A DNA stretch of 6,409 nucleotides from Bacteroidota bacterium (lineage in GTDB: Bacteria > Bacteroidota > Ignavibacteria > Kryptoniales > JAKASW01). Under the pieces are notes generated by a model. The model did not search any database. It was given only the letters and a program-made list of their open reading frames with translations, and was not told the DNA's origin. The stretch lies in NCBI GenBank assembly GCA_021789755.1, contig JAJYJD010000205.1, positions 1-6,409 on the forward strand, written 5' to 3'. Within the stretch, counting starts at the first letter, position 1; each line of letters starts with the position of its first letter. The position numbers were made by a program, and so were the translations under genes. This document shows positions 6,316 through 6,409 of this stretch, piece after piece.

Positions 6316-6404
6316 TGTCATCGGGAGGAACGAAGTGACGTGGCGATCTCGCTTCCTATGCCGAAAAACGAGATTGCTTCGCGATGAAGCCGCTCGCAAT
6401 GACA
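6316..6404. repeat. Imperfect palindromic repeat, probably a dispersed MITE-like element
   Basis: Two 36-base arms face each other across a 17-base centre. Both begin TGTCAT and end ATCTCG when read inwards. The left arm contains GAGGAACGAAGTGACG; the right arm, on the opposite strand, contains TTGCGAGCGGCTTCATCGCG and then AAGCAATCTCG. The arms agree at their tips and differ inside. From memory, units of the form GTCATTGCGAG...GAAGCAATCTCG are common dispersed palindromes in many bacterial genomes, particularly environmental ones. No protein is encoded. The window ends just past the right arm. Confidence 0.7.
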
Positions 6405-6409
6405 ATTCG

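Overview
This window looks like accessory DNA from a Gram-negative bacterium of moderate GC content. The main evidence for a Gram-negative is a small lipoprotein with a lipobox. I cannot name the organism. Nearly all intact genes lie on the minus strand. Broken genes, an insertion sequence and a palindromic repeat suggest repeated insertion and deletion, as in a genomic-island or plasticity region.

Layout, left to right. Positions 1-162 hold no recognisable gene. Positions 178-696 (minus) encode a 172-residue lipoprotein of unknown function, with a hairpin overlapping its stop codon. From about 742 to 1365 (plus) lies a G+C-rich fragment of a leucine-carboxyl-methyltransferase-like, SAM-dependent methyltransferase gene. 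It has lost its 5' part and carries two compensating single-base frameshifts. Positions 1421-3071 (minus) form a compact two-gene restriction-modification operon. A Dam/D12-class adenine DNA methyltransferase comes first and overlaps by 35 bp an HNH nuclease that also carries a four-cysteine zinc motif. A good sigma-70-like promoter sits at 3100-3128. At about 3206-3275 (plus) there is a short second relic resembling the C-terminus of the same methyltransferase family, so the restriction-modification unit is bracketed by two same-orientation fragments of one gene family.

Positions 3356-5954 are a complete IS21-family insertion sequence of 2599 bp. It has istA (DDE transposase) and istB (AAA+ helper ATPase) on the minus strand, TGTCG...CGACA ends and multiple internal end repeats. 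No target duplication is visible. Its right end cuts an unknown gene (about 5955-6263, minus) just after a CPVC motif. The last 90 bases (6316-6404) are an imperfect inverted repeat with the look of a dispersed genomic palindrome.

Working together: the methyltransferase and HNH protein most likely form a Type II restriction-modification system acting as a mobile defence or addiction module. IstA and IstB together move the IS. No completely new system was identified. The points most worth checking are the duplicated methyltransferase relics around the restriction-modification operon, the HNH-zinc nuclease itself, the missing IS target duplication and a hairpin that would hide the istA ribosome-binding site.
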